DNA of 43,042 nt, from contig JAIPCX010000022.1 in NCBI GenBank assembly GCA_021737945.1, forward strand, positions 1 to 43,042, in the 5' to 3' direction. Positions within the stretch are counted from its first letter, which is position 1; each line of letters begins with the position of its first letter. This document shows positions 27,827-37,062 of this stretch, one piece after another. This DNA is from Polynucleobacter sp. GTDB lineage: Bacteria; Pseudomonadota; Gammaproteobacteria; Burkholderiales; Burkholderiaceae_D. The notes beneath the pieces were generated by a model. The model was not told the DNA's origin, did no database searches, and worked only from the letters and a program-made list of their open reading frames with translations. The position numbers and the translations under genes were made by a program.

Positions 27827-28735
27827 ATGGCCATTAATAACGTCACCCTACGCCAACTGCGCTATTTCGTCTCAGCGGCACGCAACGGCCAATTTTCCAT
27901 GGCCGCCACCAGTGAAAGCGTTTCGCAGTCAGCCATCACAAATGCCGTGCTAGCGCTAGAAAAAGAGCTGGGTGTCAGGCTATTTGAGCGGCTGGCGCAA
28001 GGCGTATCGCTGACCGCTGACGGTCAGGATTTCTTTGTTCACGCTTGCCATATTTTGGATTCGGTACGCGATGCCACACACAAGCCGCGTTATCGCACGA
28101 ATGCCTTGCGCGGTAAGGTCAGCGTAGCGGCTTCGTACACCGTGCTGGGCTACTTTCTTCCTGATTTATTGGCGCGCTTTCGAGCTAGCTATCCCGAAGT
28201 GGAAATTGATCTGCGCGACATGGACCGGACCGAGATTGAGCGAGCTGTTGTTGATAAAGAAGTTGATCTCGGGGTCGCGATTCTTTCCAACATTGACAAG
28301 CTAGAACGATTCGCTCACGCCGTGCTGGTGCGCTCGCGTCGACAACTCTGGGTCGCGCCCGGCCATGCTTTAGCAAAAATTGCTTCGCCCTCGTTCAAAG
28401 ACATTGCGCAACATCCCTACATTATGGTGACGGCCGACGAAGCCGAATTATCAACACTGGGCTATTGGAAATCGCGTCGCATCAAACCGAATATTGTGTT
28501 TCGCACCACCTCGATTGAGGCTGTGCGTGGTCTGGTAGCGCATGGCTTTGGTGTCACTGTGTTGTCTGACATGGTGTTTCGCCCCTGGTCGCTCGAAGGT
28601 AAGCGAATTGAAGCGCGCCCAATTCTTGATCTTGTACCACCTATGGAAGTGGGTGCTTTGTGGAATCCAGAAAAAGAAAACAGCACACCCGCTGAAGCTT
28701 TTCAGCAATTTTTGCTACATGCCTACGGCTATTAG
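27827..28735 (+). CDS. LysR-family transcriptional regulator
   Basis: The 302-residue protein has an N-terminal winged helix-turn-helix: LRQLRYFVSAARNGQFSMAA, then VSQSAITNAVLALEKELGV and LFERL, in the family order. The HTH carries SQSAIT where most members have SQPAVS. An effector-binding domain follows from about residue 90 (VSVAASYTVLGYFLPDLLARF, ending near PILDLVPPMEVG). It is divergent from the indolepyruvate oxidoreductase gene, the usual arrangement of a LysR activator and its target; the effector is unknown, with an aromatic or branched-chain 2-oxoacid a reasonable guess. Confidence 0.92.
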   Translation: MAINNVTLRQLRYFVSAARNGQFSMAATSESVSQSAITNAVLALEKELGVRLFERLAQGVSLTADGQDFFVHACHILDSVRDATHKPRYRTNALRGKVSVAASYTVLGYFLPDLLARFRASYPEVEIDLRDMDRTEIERAVVDKEVDLGVAILSNIDKLERFAHAVLVRSRRQLWVAPGHALAKIASPSFKDIAQHPYIMVTADEAELSTLGYWKSRRIKPNIVFRTTSIEAVRGLVAHGFGVTVLSDMVFRPWSLEGKRIEARPILDLVPPMEVGALWNPEKENSTPAEAFQQFLLHAYGY

Positions 28736-28835
28736 CTGACAGGCTCTGACAGATCTGTAACAAGCAGTAAATCCTCGGTGATAGGTGAGTCGCGTGAATC
28801 ACGATAGTGACTTCTGCCACTACAACGAGGTCATC

Positions 28836-29303
28836 ATGAAACACGTCTCCGCTATTTCAATGCTATTGGCTGCGCTCGTCACCAGTAGTATCGCGCTTGC
28901 TGATCACCATGAAAGTGGTGGTATGCATGGCGACAAAATACCTCCCGCCTTCTTAAAATTTGATAAAAATGGTGACGGTCGTATTAGCCGCGATGAAGCG
29001 CGCGAAGGAAGCGATCGCATGTTCAATGATATCGATACCAATAAAGATGGCTTCATTTCAAAAGAAGAAATGCAAGCCCATCACAAAATTATGCATGACG
29101 AATTTCGCCAAGGCATGCGCGAAAAAATGCGTGATCACTGGAAAAGCGCTGACAAAGATGGTGACGGCTCCCTCAGCCGAGCTGAAGTTGAGGCAGCAAG
29201 TATGAAACGCTTATCCCGCGATTTCGACAAGTTAGACACTAACAAGGATGGCAAACTGAGTGAAGATGAAATGAAAATGACTATGCGTCCAGGCTCCAAA
29301 TAA
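28836..29303 (+). CDS. Exported EF-hand calcium-binding protein
   Basis: The 155-residue protein starts with a Sec signal peptide (MKHVSAISMLLAALVTSSIA, cleavage likely after ALA at 20-22). Four canonical EF-hand loops follow at residues 43-54 (DKNGDGRISRDE), 67-78 (DTNKDGFISKEE), 106-117 (DKDGDGSLSRAE) and 134-145 (DTNKDGKLSEDE), each with Asp at positions 1, 3 or 5 and Gly at 6. It is probably a periplasmic calcium buffer or sensor. The ATG at 28836 has CGAGG upstream and gives a proper signal peptide; a GTG at 28785 would hide it. A strong terminator follows at 29415. No partner is evident nearby. Confidence 0.9.
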   Translation: MKHVSAISMLLAALVTSSIALADHHESGGMHGDKIPPAFLKFDKNGDGRISRDEAREGSDRMFNDIDTNKDGFISKEEMQAHHKIMHDEFRQGMREKMRDHWKSADKDGDGSLSRAEVEAASMKRLSRDFDKLDTNKDGKLSEDEMKMTMRPGSK

Positions 29304-29414
29304 ACATTCCTTCACTTCGGCCTAATTTGAATTTTTCATAAATGATGATGTCAATTTTTTACTCCGCGGTGGCTTAACTGCCACGTCTCCACGCTTTACT
29401 ATGTAGGCGTGTTT

Positions 29415-29448
29415 ACGGATCCGATCAACCCATCGGATCCGTTTTTTT
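29415..29448. terminator. Intrinsic terminator after the EF-hand gene
   Basis: ACGGATCCGAT (29415-29425) pairs perfectly with ATCGGATCCGT (29432-29442) around a six-base loop. TTTTTTT follows on the plus strand. On the minus strand it comes right after the cca stop, but with only a short T-tract. It separates the convergent EF-hand and cca genes. Smaller dyads (GTGGC/GCCAC, CACGC/GCGTG) lie just upstream. Confidence 0.92.
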
Positions 29449-30631
29449 ATCGACGGTCTAGTTCAGCTTGCACTGCATTCACACGGGCGGCATGGACTGC
29501 GGCAGCAATGTGTTGTGCAGGATTTTGAGGATGATCAATTGCGACCGCAGCGGCAATCTCGCCTGCGTTAACCGCTTTTGCGGCTTCAAGTGAACCTTGG
29601 AATAATTCGATTGAAGTAAATGTGTCTTTGTTATGGCTGCTTATATGAATTAATTCATATAGCTTTAATAAATCAGCAAAACGATCTGACTTACGAAATG
29701 CATCACAACGCTCAAGCGTTTTGACGATAGCATCCGCCGACATCTCTGCAGCACCGTGAACCGTTGCGCGCTCGCGCGCAGTCATCACTGCAAGCTCTTT
29801 GACTTCATTCGGCAGCTTTAAGCGAAGACATAACTCCATCGCCTGCTGTTCACTGGCTAAGTGATAAGCAATTACTGAAAATCGAATAGGTAGCGACAAC
29901 CCCGATTGTGCGGCGGCATCTAGTTCGCGCCTTATTTTTTCAGTGACGACGACGGAATGTTGTTGGGTATGAATAGTTTGATCAAGCAATCGATCCAGCT
30001 CTGGCATCAAGCGCTTGAGCGCCCCACACTCACGCAACACTGCAAACATACGTGAAGGCTGCACTTCCATTAAGCCACGCGCAATCTCTTGCCATACTCG
30101 TTCCGACACCAACGCATCCACTTCGCCTGACTCAACCATCTGATGCATAAGAGTGGCCGTCTGCGGTGCAATACTAAATTCCGTGAAGCGCGCCGCAAAA
30201 CGTGCAAGGCGCAATATACGCACAGGGTCTTCCAAAAATGCGAGTGAGACATGCCGAAACACTTTGTTTTTAATATCGGCTTGACCATTACAAGGATCGA
30301 TCAACGTGCCGTCGGTATCTTGTGCAATTGCATTAATCGTCAGATCACGACGCTGTAAGTCTTGTTCCAGCGTGACATCAGGCGCCGCGTGAAATGCGAA
30401 GCCCGTGTAACCCGGTGCGGTTTTTCGTTCAGTGCGAGCTAACGCATATTCTTCATGTGTTGTGGGATGAAGGAAAACCGGAAAATCCTTACCGACCGCA
30501 ATGAAGCCTGCTGATATCATTTGCTCAGGCGTCGCACCAACCACGACGTAATCTCTATCTTTGACAGCTAAACCCATCAGCGCATCACGCACTGCTCCGC
30601 CCACCACATAGGTTTTGTAGGTCGGCACCAT
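29447..30631 (-). CDS. cca: CCA-adding tRNA nucleotidyltransferase, HD residues lost
   Basis: Cca adds or repairs the 3' CCA of tRNAs. The 394-residue protein has the nucleotidyltransferase head YVVGGAVRDALMGLAVKDRDYVVVG (metal-binding D25 and D27), RRDLTINAIA near residue 94 and EDPVRILRLARFAARF near 134. The long proteobacterial form normally has an HD phosphohydrolase domain. Here the segment expected to read RFAxLxHDLGK is RFSVIAYHLASEQQ (about 250-263), the following His-rich loop (HHGHG) is missing, and the C-terminal helices have no metal His pair. The fold is retained but hydrolase activity is probably lost. The ATG at 30631 is five bases after the NDUFA9-like stop; an upstream GTG-type start would overlap it. 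Transcribed behind slt and the NDUFA9-like gene. Confidence 0.93.
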   Translation of the reverse strand: MVPTYKTYVVGGAVRDALMGLAVKDRDYVVVGATPEQMISAGFIAVGKDFPVFLHPTTHEEYALARTERKTAPGYTGFAFHAAPDVTLEQDLQRRDLTINAIAQDTDGTLIDPCNGQADIKNKVFRHVSLAFLEDPVRILRLARFAARFTEFSIAPQTATLMHQMVESGEVDALVSERVWQEIARGLMEVQPSRMFAVLRECGALKRLMPELDRLLDQTIHTQQHSVVVTEKIRRELDAAAQSGLSLPIRFSVIAYHLASEQQAMELCLRLKLPNEVKELAVMTARERATVHGAAEMSADAIVKTLERCDAFRKSDRFADLLKLYELIHISSHNKDTFTSIELFQGSLEAAKAVNAGEIAAAVAIDHPQNPAQHIAAAVHAARVNAVQAELDRR

Positions 30632-30636
30632 CGTGA

Positions 30637-31560
30637 TTAGTGAGGTGCAAGGTAGCGGGGTGCCACCGCTTCTAATGGCGTGGGGAGCCACGCTGGTGGT
30701 GTGGCGTGAAGATCCGAGGCAACGTTATCCACTTTCATAGAGTCGAGATTATCGCGACTCATGATCGGGCCACCCGGTATATGCTCGAGCAGGAAGGCTT
30801 GTATACGAGCGAGGCCAGCAGGCAATTCAATCACAGGCCGCGGATGACCGCTATACACACCAGAAAGATGCAGCAGTTCTTTCATGCTGTAGACGGTCGG
30901 CCCAACCAACTCATAGGTTTGACCGATGGTGTCTATGTTATCAAGCGCCTGCACAAATGCCTGCGCAACATCACCAACAAACACCGGTTGAAATTTTGTT
31001 TGCACACCACCCAAAGCTAATACAGGCAATACAGACTGAAGTTGCGCAAACATATTGAGAAATTTATCTTCAGGGCCGAATATCACAGAAGGACGAAATA
31101 ACGTCAGCTCAAGGCCTGTTGCAGCTGACATTATTTTTTCGCCCGCCGCTTTGGATCGCTGATACATAGAAGGACCATGCTCGTCGGCACCCAGCGCACT
31201 CATATGCAAGTAACGTTTAATTCCCGCACGCTGACATGCCGCCACTAAACGTCGTGGCAACTCGACGTGAGCACGTTCAAAGGCAGGACCCCACGGGTTC
31301 CCGCCTGATGAGTGCAGCACGCCGACTAAATTGATCACAGCATCTGCATTCTGCATCAACCGATCGAGTGCCACCGGGTCAAATACATCCGCTTTAACTA
31401 ATTGAACTGTCGGCAATACGGTTAAGTGATGTGCGCGGTGCGGTCGGCGCGTGGGCACAATAACGCGGCGACCGGTCGCCGCAAGTTGCGCCACGATGTG
31501 TGAGCCGATAAATCCACTGCCACCAATAACTAAAATAGATTCGTGTCGCATAGTTGCCAT
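30637..31560 (-). CDS. Complex I NDUFA9-family NAD(P)-binding protein
   Basis: An atypical SDR of about 307 residues related to the mitochondrial complex I subunit NDUFA9. The Rossmann motif ILVIGGSGFIGSHIVAQL is near the N-terminus, then VINLVGVLHSSG, YLHMSALGADEHGPSMYQRSKAAGE (the conserved Tyr-x3-Lys) and LFRPSVIFGPEDKFLNMFAQL. The next conserved piece is KFQPVFVGDVAQAF. Bacterial members probably have a role linked to quinone or respiratory-complex biology; no exact reaction is known. ATG at 31560 follows the slt stop by one base and cca begins five bases after its stop, so the three form one minus-strand operon. A second ATG three codons later (31551) is also possible. Confidence 0.9.
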   Translation of the reverse strand: MATMRHESILVIGGSGFIGSHIVAQLAATGRRVIVPTRRPHRAHHLTVLPTVQLVKADVFDPVALDRLMQNADAVINLVGVLHSSGGNPWGPAFERAHVELPRRLVAACQRAGIKRYLHMSALGADEHGPSMYQRSKAAGEKIMSAATGLELTLFRPSVIFGPEDKFLNMFAQLQSVLPVLALGGVQTKFQPVFVGDVAQAFVQALDNIDTIGQTYELVGPTVYSMKELLHLSGVYSGHPRPVIELPAGLARIQAFLLEHIPGGPIMSRDNLDSMKVDNVASDLHATPPAWLPTPLEAVAPRYLAPH

Positions 31561-31561
31561 C

Positions 31562-33514
31562 TTAGGGTAAATCACCGATTTCATTCAACATGGCGTCGCG
31601 TGGCGATATGATGCCCAAACGAGATTTCAAGCTAGGTCCTTTATTCTCAAACAACGCTGAATAACAGGTCGCATTCGCCAATACATTTTTTACATAGCCG
31701 CGGGTTTCTGAAAAAGGAATCGTCTCTGCAAAGATAGCTCCTTCGATGGGCTTTTCCAGCGTCGCTCTCCATAATCGCGGACGACTTGGACCGGCATTGT
31801 AAGCAGCTGTAGCTAAGGTCTGCGAACCACCGAGATTTCCCAACACCATATTCAAATAATGAGTCCCGAGAGTGATATTCGTTCGAATGTCGTTCAGGTT
31901 ACTGAGCGTAAAACCAGACATACCTATTTTGCGCGCCACATAGTTTGCTGTGGCAGGCATGATTTGCATCAAGCCAGATGCGCCTACACTCGAGCGCGCC
32001 GCTTTTACGAAACGAGATTCTTGCCGAATCAATCCATACACCCACGCTTTATCCAAACTCAGCGGCTGAATAGCTGTTTGCATGATGTCGTCATGCGGCG
32101 TTGGAAAACGCTGAGTGAAATCTAACTCCACCTTTGCACGATCGGCTGTTGTGACCATCCGATCTAACACGCCACTCTGACGCGCAAATTCACCGGCCGC
32201 TAATAATTGACGATCATTGAGTTTACGTAATTGCCAATTCCACTCACGATTGCCTTCGAAACGTAAATCAAGATCAAGTAGCTTGAGTGAATTACGAAAA
32301 CCTGGGTTCGACATCGCCTCAGACAATTCTTCTGCAGTGGGTGCTGATGGACGCGTTGGCACCACGAATTTTTGACCTAACTCTTCCGAGGCCAAAATTC
32401 CATAAAAAGTAGTCTGACTTGCGATGGTTTGAAATAATTTTTGCGCATCGTCAGTGTGATGCTGTGCGAGGTGAGCGCGACCACGCCAATAAATCCAAGT
32501 CGGTTCTTTTTGAAGGTCGCGCGGCATGCTGTCGATCGCGCGTGCCACCATAGACCAATCACCATCGCGCAAGGCCGCACGAACGCGCCATTGATATCCA
32601 TCGTGTGACAAAGTGGCATCCCAGGTCTTACGCCAAAAGTTAGCCGCTTCTTTTGAGAGTCCCATCGAGGCATGCAAGGCTATCTGCGCCCACGCTTGCG
32701 CTTGTTCTTCATGGCTTAGTCGAAACAATGATTTATGCAATGCGCGTTCTGCTTTGTCTAGATTCTCTTTCGCTACCCGACCTAAAGCAATCACAAATAA
32801 TTCACGCACCGCTTGCGAACCTGCTGCACCTCGCTCAACAAATGCAGAGGACCGTTCAATCGCTGGCATCAGCTGGCGCTCGCTAACATCAATGAAGTAC
32901 GCAATACGTCGCGCCACACCCGTTGCACCGTATTCAGCAGCCAAGCGAACTTGACGCCAAACATCTTCTTCACCGAACTGCCTGTTCTGATACAAACGAT
33001 GAATTAAATCAACACAAGCTTCGCCATAATTCTTGGGTTGTACTAATAATTCGCGCGCTGCTTTAACGACATTTTCACCTTTCGCAACACGCGATGACAG
33101 CGCATAGCACTTCACTTGTAAATCATCATTCAAAACAAATAAAGGATATTGTTCATCAAACAATCGCCAGTCGCGCGCTCGACCCAAGATCAGTAACCAA
33201 TCATTCCGCAAACGATCTGCAATAGCGGTACCGTCATAACGATTCAGATAGCTACGAATTTCACCTTCCGGTGTCGAGACAAGTCGCGGGTAGAGACGAT
33301 AATAGTCAACATACGATTGAATCGGATAGTCAGTTAAACGAGCCGCAAGGCGCCCGGTATCACCCATATCGCCGCGCGCCGATGCATCGCGCAAGGTGAT
33401 GAAGTCTGCATCTGCACCACCGCCGATCAAGATGGCGCGTTTATTTGCTGTCGTGGCATGCGCCATCGGAACCAGCGCCGTGACTAGCAAAGCCACAGAA
33501 AGATGCTGCTTCAT
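31562..33514 (-). CDS. slt: Soluble lytic murein transglycosylase (Slt70 family)
   Basis: A periplasmic enzyme that cleaves the MurNAc-GlcNAc bond of peptidoglycan to form 1,6-anhydro ends. From the ATG at 33514 it is about 650 residues: a signal peptide (MKQHLSVALLVTALVPMAHA), a long superhelical region of alpha-helical repeats (about 30-480) typical of Slt70 ring structures, then the lysozyme-like domain with catalytic Glu in LIRQESRFVKAARSSVGASGL, MQIMPATA and NITLGTHYLNMVL, plus TLATAAYNAGPSRP near the end. An upstream ATG at 33568 would add 18 residues, but the 33514 start gives a clean signal peptide. The stop is followed at once by the NDUFA9-like gene. Confidence 0.93.
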   Translation of the reverse strand: MKQHLSVALLVTALVPMAHATTANKRAILIGGGADADFITLRDASARGDMGDTGRLAARLTDYPIQSYVDYYRLYPRLVSTPEGEIRSYLNRYDGTAIADRLRNDWLLILGRARDWRLFDEQYPLFVLNDDLQVKCYALSSRVAKGENVVKAARELLVQPKNYGEACVDLIHRLYQNRQFGEEDVWRQVRLAAEYGATGVARRIAYFIDVSERQLMPAIERSSAFVERGAAGSQAVRELFVIALGRVAKENLDKAERALHKSLFRLSHEEQAQAWAQIALHASMGLSKEAANFWRKTWDATLSHDGYQWRVRAALRDGDWSMVARAIDSMPRDLQKEPTWIYWRGRAHLAQHHTDDAQKLFQTIASQTTFYGILASEELGQKFVVPTRPSAPTAEELSEAMSNPGFRNSLKLLDLDLRFEGNREWNWQLRKLNDRQLLAAGEFARQSGVLDRMVTTADRAKVELDFTQRFPTPHDDIMQTAIQPLSLDKAWVYGLIRQESRFVKAARSSVGASGLMQIMPATANYVARKIGMSGFTLSNLNDIRTNITLGTHYLNMVLGNLGGSQTLATAAYNAGPSRPRLWRATLEKPIEGAIFAETIPFSETRGYVKNVLANATCYSALFENKGPSLKSRLGIISPRDAMLNEIGDLP

Positions 33515-33718
33515 GGCCGAAAAAACCACACGAGCCGCGAGCACCATCAATACATCCGAAATTTTCATGAATGAATTACTAGATAAAAAAAGTGTAAAAA
33601 TTTAAAGTAGTGACAAACTTTCATGCCTTTACAACATGCATAGCGTCGTTCCTTTATAGTCTCTTAGAATACCATGCAGCATTCAGAACTATCGACATGA
33701 AAGTGGCTATTTTTAGCA

Positions 33719-34261
33719 ATGCAAACCCCAACAAATAAAGTGGAATTACGCCAGCAGCTGATCTCAGCTCGCCGCAACATGAGCGCTGATGCAAAAGCCT
33801 TGGCGGATGCACGCATATCGCAGCGACTCTCAGATTGGTTAGATTTACATCAGCCGGCATCACTTGGGGCTTATATCGCGATGTCGTCGGAACCTGAGCT
33901 TATAGCTCTGTACGAAACGCTAAGCTCTCGCGGCATCACGCTGGCCATGCCTGTGGTTTTGGAAAAAAACCAAGCACTCATCTACGTTCGCTGGCAGCCA
34001 GGTGAACTATTAGCGCGAGATGCCAGCGGAACAATGGCACCTGCTCAACATAAGCACACCCTACAACCTGCCGTCGTGCTTGCACCCTGCGTAGGATTTA
34101 ATGATGAAGGATTTCGAGTAGGTTATGGCGGCGGCTATTTCGATCGCACCTTGGCTCAAAAACCGAGACCCACTGCGATAGGAATTGCATATGCCATCAC
34201 TCGCACTCAGTTTGCAGCCGAAGCGCATGATATCCCGCTCGACCTCATCATCACGGATTAG
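33719..34261 (+). CDS. 5-formyltetrahydrofolate cyclo-ligase
   Basis: A cytoplasmic ATP-dependent enzyme that returns 5-formyl-THF to 5,10-methenyl-THF. The 180 residues have the N-terminal K-x-x-LR-x-x-L-x-x-x-R pattern (KVELRQQLISARRNM), the family motif PCVGFNDEGFRVGYGGGYFDRTL near residue 130, and a closing PLDLIITD. Length is normal. It converges on metF, another folate enzyme. The slt gene diverges from it, leaving a short AT-rich gap (33569-33718) with no clear RNA gene. Confidence 0.93.
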   Translation: MQTPTNKVELRQQLISARRNMSADAKALADARISQRLSDWLDLHQPASLGAYIAMSSEPELIALYETLSSRGITLAMPVVLEKNQALIYVRWQPGELLARDASGTMAPAQHKHTLQPAVVLAPCVGFNDEGFRVGYGGGYFDRTLAQKPRPTAIGIAYAITRTQFAAEAHDIPLDLIITD

Positions 34262-34303
34262 CGCTGGGCTTTTACTACTTTGCACATTTTTTTATTTCGT
34301 GCT

Positions 34304-35158
34304 TTAACCGTGATTGAGTTGCCGCCAAATAGCTGTCGTTGGACCCGCTTGATTCAATGAATAGAAATGCAAACTCGGAGCACCGCCCAGCAGCAGTCGC
34401 TCACACAGCGCAGTGACCACATCTAAACCGAACGCTCGGATTGCCTGGCTGTCATCCCCAAAGCTGGCTAGCTTGAGCCGTATCCAACGCGGCATCTCTG
34501 CGCCACACATTTCTGAAAAACGCATCAACTGCGTGTAATTAGTAATGGGCATAACGCCGGCCACTACTGGTACATCAACACCTATTTTGTGCGCATCATC
34601 CACAAAACGGAAATACGCATCGGCATTATAAAAGTACTGAGTGATCGCTGAATTAGCGCCTGCTTTTACTTTACGCGCAAAATTTTGCAAATCATCTTGC
34701 GGTGATTTGGCTTGCGGATGCATCTCAGGATACGCAGCGGCTTCGATATGAAACAAATCACCCGTTTCAGCACGAATAAACTCAATCAATTCATTGGCAT
34801 GATTGAAGTCACCTGAAGAGCCACCAAAGCCGCTTGGTAAATCGCCACGCAAAGCAACTAAACGCCGTATACCTGCTGATTTGTACTCAGCCAGAATTTC
34901 ACGCAAGTCAGCACGCGATCGACCTATGCATGAAATATGCGGCGCTGCCTCAAAGCCTTCTTTTTGAATCTCGAAAACCGTGTCACGCGTGCCCGATTGG
35001 GTGGAACCACCGGCACCAAATGTGACTGAGAAATACTCAGGTTTTAATTGTGCAAGTGACTGACGCGTAGCACGCAGCTTATCAGCACCCTCGCTAGTTT
35101 TTGGCGGGAAAAATTCAACGCTAAAGTGGCGCTTAGATACTTTAGATGACTCGACCAT
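34304..35158 (-). CDS. metF: 5,10-methylenetetrahydrofolate reductase
   Basis: MetF reduces 5,10-methylene-THF to 5-methyl-THF with FAD and NADH, supplying methionine synthase. The 284-residue TIM barrel opens SVEFFPPKTSEGADKL with the catalytic Glu in EFFPPK, then FSVTFGAGGSTQSGTRD, the FAD-stretch RLVALRGDLPSG near residue 98, and ITQYFYNADAYFRFV. VAGVMPITNYTQL is also typical. It is the last gene of the ahcY - holin-like - metF unit and begins one base after the membrane protein's stop. Confidence 0.97.
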   Translation of the reverse strand: MVESSKVSKRHFSVEFFPPKTSEGADKLRATRQSLAQLKPEYFSVTFGAGGSTQSGTRDTVFEIQKEGFEAAPHISCIGRSRADLREILAEYKSAGIRRLVALRGDLPSGFGGSSGDFNHANELIEFIRAETGDLFHIEAAAYPEMHPQAKSPQDDLQNFARKVKAGANSAITQYFYNADAYFRFVDDAHKIGVDVPVVAGVMPITNYTQLMRFSEMCGAEMPRWIRLKLASFGDDSQAIRAFGLDVVTALCERLLLGGAPSLHFYSLNQAGPTTAIWRQLNHG

Positions 35159-35500
35159 TTAATCTCGAATAAATAGCGTAGACAAAACCCATGAAGCAAT
35201 ACTGTAGATCATCGCTCCCAGCATAGCTGCTCCAAAACTATCCACCTGAAAGCCGTTCACAAGATCAGCTACAGCCCAAAACATCAAGCCATTGATCACG
35301 AAGATAAATAATCCCAACGTGAGAAATGTGACCGGCAGGGTGAGGATTATCAGGATAGGGCGAATGAGTGTGTTTACCAACCCTAGTACTAGTGACGCTA
35401 TTAATGCTGTGGAAAAGCTGTCTATATGCACTGTATCCACTAAGCGTGGAATGGCAAATAGAGCCAGTGTATTTATGAGCCACAATAGCAGTAGTCGCAT
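35159..35500 (-). CDS. Small membrane protein of the phage-holin-like/YvlD family (PF04020)
   Basis: A 113-residue protein with four hydrophobic helices and the family pattern: NTLALFAIPRLVDTVHIDSF, ASLVLGLVNTLIRPILIILTLPVTFLTLGLF and INGLMFWAVADLVNGF, then a last helix near residues 89-107. Despite its database name it is not a phage lysis gene here: it is a fixed partner of ahcY and metF in many betaproteobacteria. Function unknown. Its stop adjoins the metF start. Confidence 0.9.
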   Translation of the reverse strand: MRLLLLWLINTLALFAIPRLVDTVHIDSFSTALIASLVLGLVNTLIRPILIILTLPVTFLTLGLFIFVINGLMFWAVADLVNGFQVDSFGAAMLGAMIYSIASWVLSTLFIRD

Positions 35501-35531
35501 GGTTTGAAGGAATGATAAAGCAGGTTAAGGG

Positions 35532-35567
35532 CAAGTCCGCCTGCCACTGAGTAACAGGCGGAGCTTG
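35532..35567. repeat. Stable stem-loop between ahcY and the holin-like gene
   Basis: TCCGCCTG (35536-35543) pairs with CAGGCGGA (35555-35562), extended by CAAG (35532-35535) and CTTG (35564-35567) with one bulged base. No T-run follows on the minus strand, so it is more likely an internal processing or attenuation stem that sets the ahcY:metF ratio than a full terminator. Confidence 0.55.
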
Positions 35568-35612
35568 TCATATCCCGCAAAACCGTTTCAACAACCCAAA
35601 ATAAACAGGCTA

Positions 35613-37031
35613 TTAATAACGGTAGTGCTCAGGCTTGAATGGGCCTTGTTGCTTCACACCGATGTATTCAGCCTGCTCTTGGCTCAGCTCGCTCAACTGT
35701 GCATTGAGTGTTTTGAGTTGCAAACGCGCGACTTTCTCATCCAAATGCTTAGGCAAGGTGTACACGCCTATAGGATAGTTTTTGGTTTGCGTAAACAACT
35801 CGATCTGAGCAATCGTCTGATTCGCAAATGATGAACTCATCACGTACGAAGGATGGCCCGTACCGCAGCCCAAGTTCACCAAACGACCTTCAGCCAACAA
35901 AATGATGCGCTTACCATCTGGGAAAATAATGTGATCAACTTGCGGCTTAATGTTTTCCCACTTGTACTGCTTAAGTGCGACAACTTCAATTTCATTATCG
36001 AAGTGACCGATATTACAAACGATGGCCTGATCTTTCATCTTCTTCATGTGCTCAAGCGTGATCACGTGGTAGTTACCGGTGGCTGTAACAAAGATGTCCG
36101 CATGTTCTGCCGCGTAATCCATAGTCACAACTCGATAGCCTTCCATCGCTGCCTGAAGCGCACAAATCGGATCGATCTCTGTCACCCACACTTGGGCTGA
36201 CAATGCGCGCAGCGCCTGTGCCGAACCCTTGCCTACGTCGCCGTAACCAGCCACGACAGCAACCTTACCTGCGATCATGACATCGGTCGCGCGTTTGATC
36301 GCATCAACCAAGGATTCACGGCAACCGTAAAGGTTGTCGAACTTTGACTTGGTTACCGAGTCATTGACGTTGATTGCAGGGAAAGCCAATTTGCCTTCTT
36401 TATGCATCTGGTACAAACGATGCACGCCGGTGGTGGTTTCTTCGGTCACGCCTATGATGTGTGCCAAACGTGTCGAATACCATGTTTTGTCGGTTGCGAG
36501 TTTTTTCTTGATTGAATTAAACAAGCAAACCGATTCTTCTGAATCAGGGTTGTCCAACACACTGATGTCTTTTTCTGCACGTGTACCCAGGTGCAAAAGC
36601 AGAGTAGCATCGCCACCATCATCAAGAATCATGTTGGAGTAACCGCCATCCGTCCATTCGAAAATACGATGCGTGTAATCCCAGTACTCATCCAATGTTT
36701 CGCCTTTGTAGGCAAACACGGGGGTACCGCTTGCAGCAATCGCTGCCGCAGCGTGATCTTGTGTGGAATAGATGTTGCATGAAGCCCAACGAACTTGGGC
36801 GCCGAGCGCTTCTAAAGTTTGAATCAGCACGGCGGTCTGTATCGTCATGTGTAACGAACCAGTAACGCGCGCGCCTTTCAGCGGTTGTGACGCAGCAAAT
36901 TCTTGACGAATCGCCATCAAACCAGGCATCTCGGTTTCGGCAATACGCATTTCTTTATTGCCAAAGTCAGCCAGACTGATGTCAGCTACGTGATAGTCGT
37001 GGGTAGTTGCGGATTTTAATACGGCGCTCAT
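35613..37031 (-). CDS. ahcY: S-adenosylhomocysteine hydrolase
   Basis: AhcY splits S-adenosylhomocysteine into adenosine and homocysteine and so relieves product inhibition of methyltransferases. The 472-residue protein (with the roughly 40-residue insertion usual in proteobacterial AhcY) has [16 protein letters not shown], the Cys/Asp active region, [17 protein letters not shown], the NAD motif [16 protein letters not shown] near residue 240, and a C-terminal KPEHYRY. The ATG at 37031 follows AAGGAGGG; an in-frame upstream extension to 37118 would translate the riboswitch and is not credible. Expression is under an SAH riboswitch (37063-37131). Confidence 0.98.
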   Translation of the reverse strand: MSAVLKSATTHDYHVADISLADFGNKEMRIAETEMPGLMAIRQEFAASQPLKGARVTGSLHMTIQTAVLIQTLEALGAQVRWASCNIYSTQDHAAAAIAASGTPVFAYKGETLDEYWDYTHRIFEWTDGGYSNMILDDGGDATLLLHLGTRAEKDISVLDNPDSEESVCLFNSIKKKLATDKTWYSTRLAHIIGVTEETTTGVHRLYQMHKEGKLAFPAINVNDSVTKSKFDNLYGCRESLVDAIKRATDVMIAGKVAVVAGYGDVGKGSAQALRALSAQVWVTEIDPICALQAAMEGYRVVTMDYAAEHADIFVTATGNYHVITLEHMKKMKDQAIVCNIGHFDNEIEVVALKQYKWENIKPQVDHIIFPDGKRIILLAEGRLVNLGCGTGHPSYVMSSSFANQTIAQIELFTQTKNYPIGVYTLPKHLDEKVARLQLKTLNAQLSELSQEQAEYIGVKQQGPFKPEHYRY

Positions 37032-37062
37032 CACGCCCTCCTTTTCTTTGAAAAAAAGTAAC

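Noticed and set aside
33569-33718. Possible 6S RNA gene upstream of the 5-formyl-THF cyclo-ligase gene
   Set aside because: 6S RNA often lies before this gene, but the gap is only about 150-200 nt, AT-rich, and shows no long imperfect hairpin with a central bubble.
34262-34303. Terminator between the cyclo-ligase gene and metF
   Set aside because: There is a T7 run, but only a four-base GCAC/GTGC dyad around it, too weak to call.
35159-35500. Prophage lysis gene (holin)
   Set aside because: The family name suggests a holin, but there are no other phage genes and the ahcY - this gene - metF order is a conserved housekeeping arrangement.
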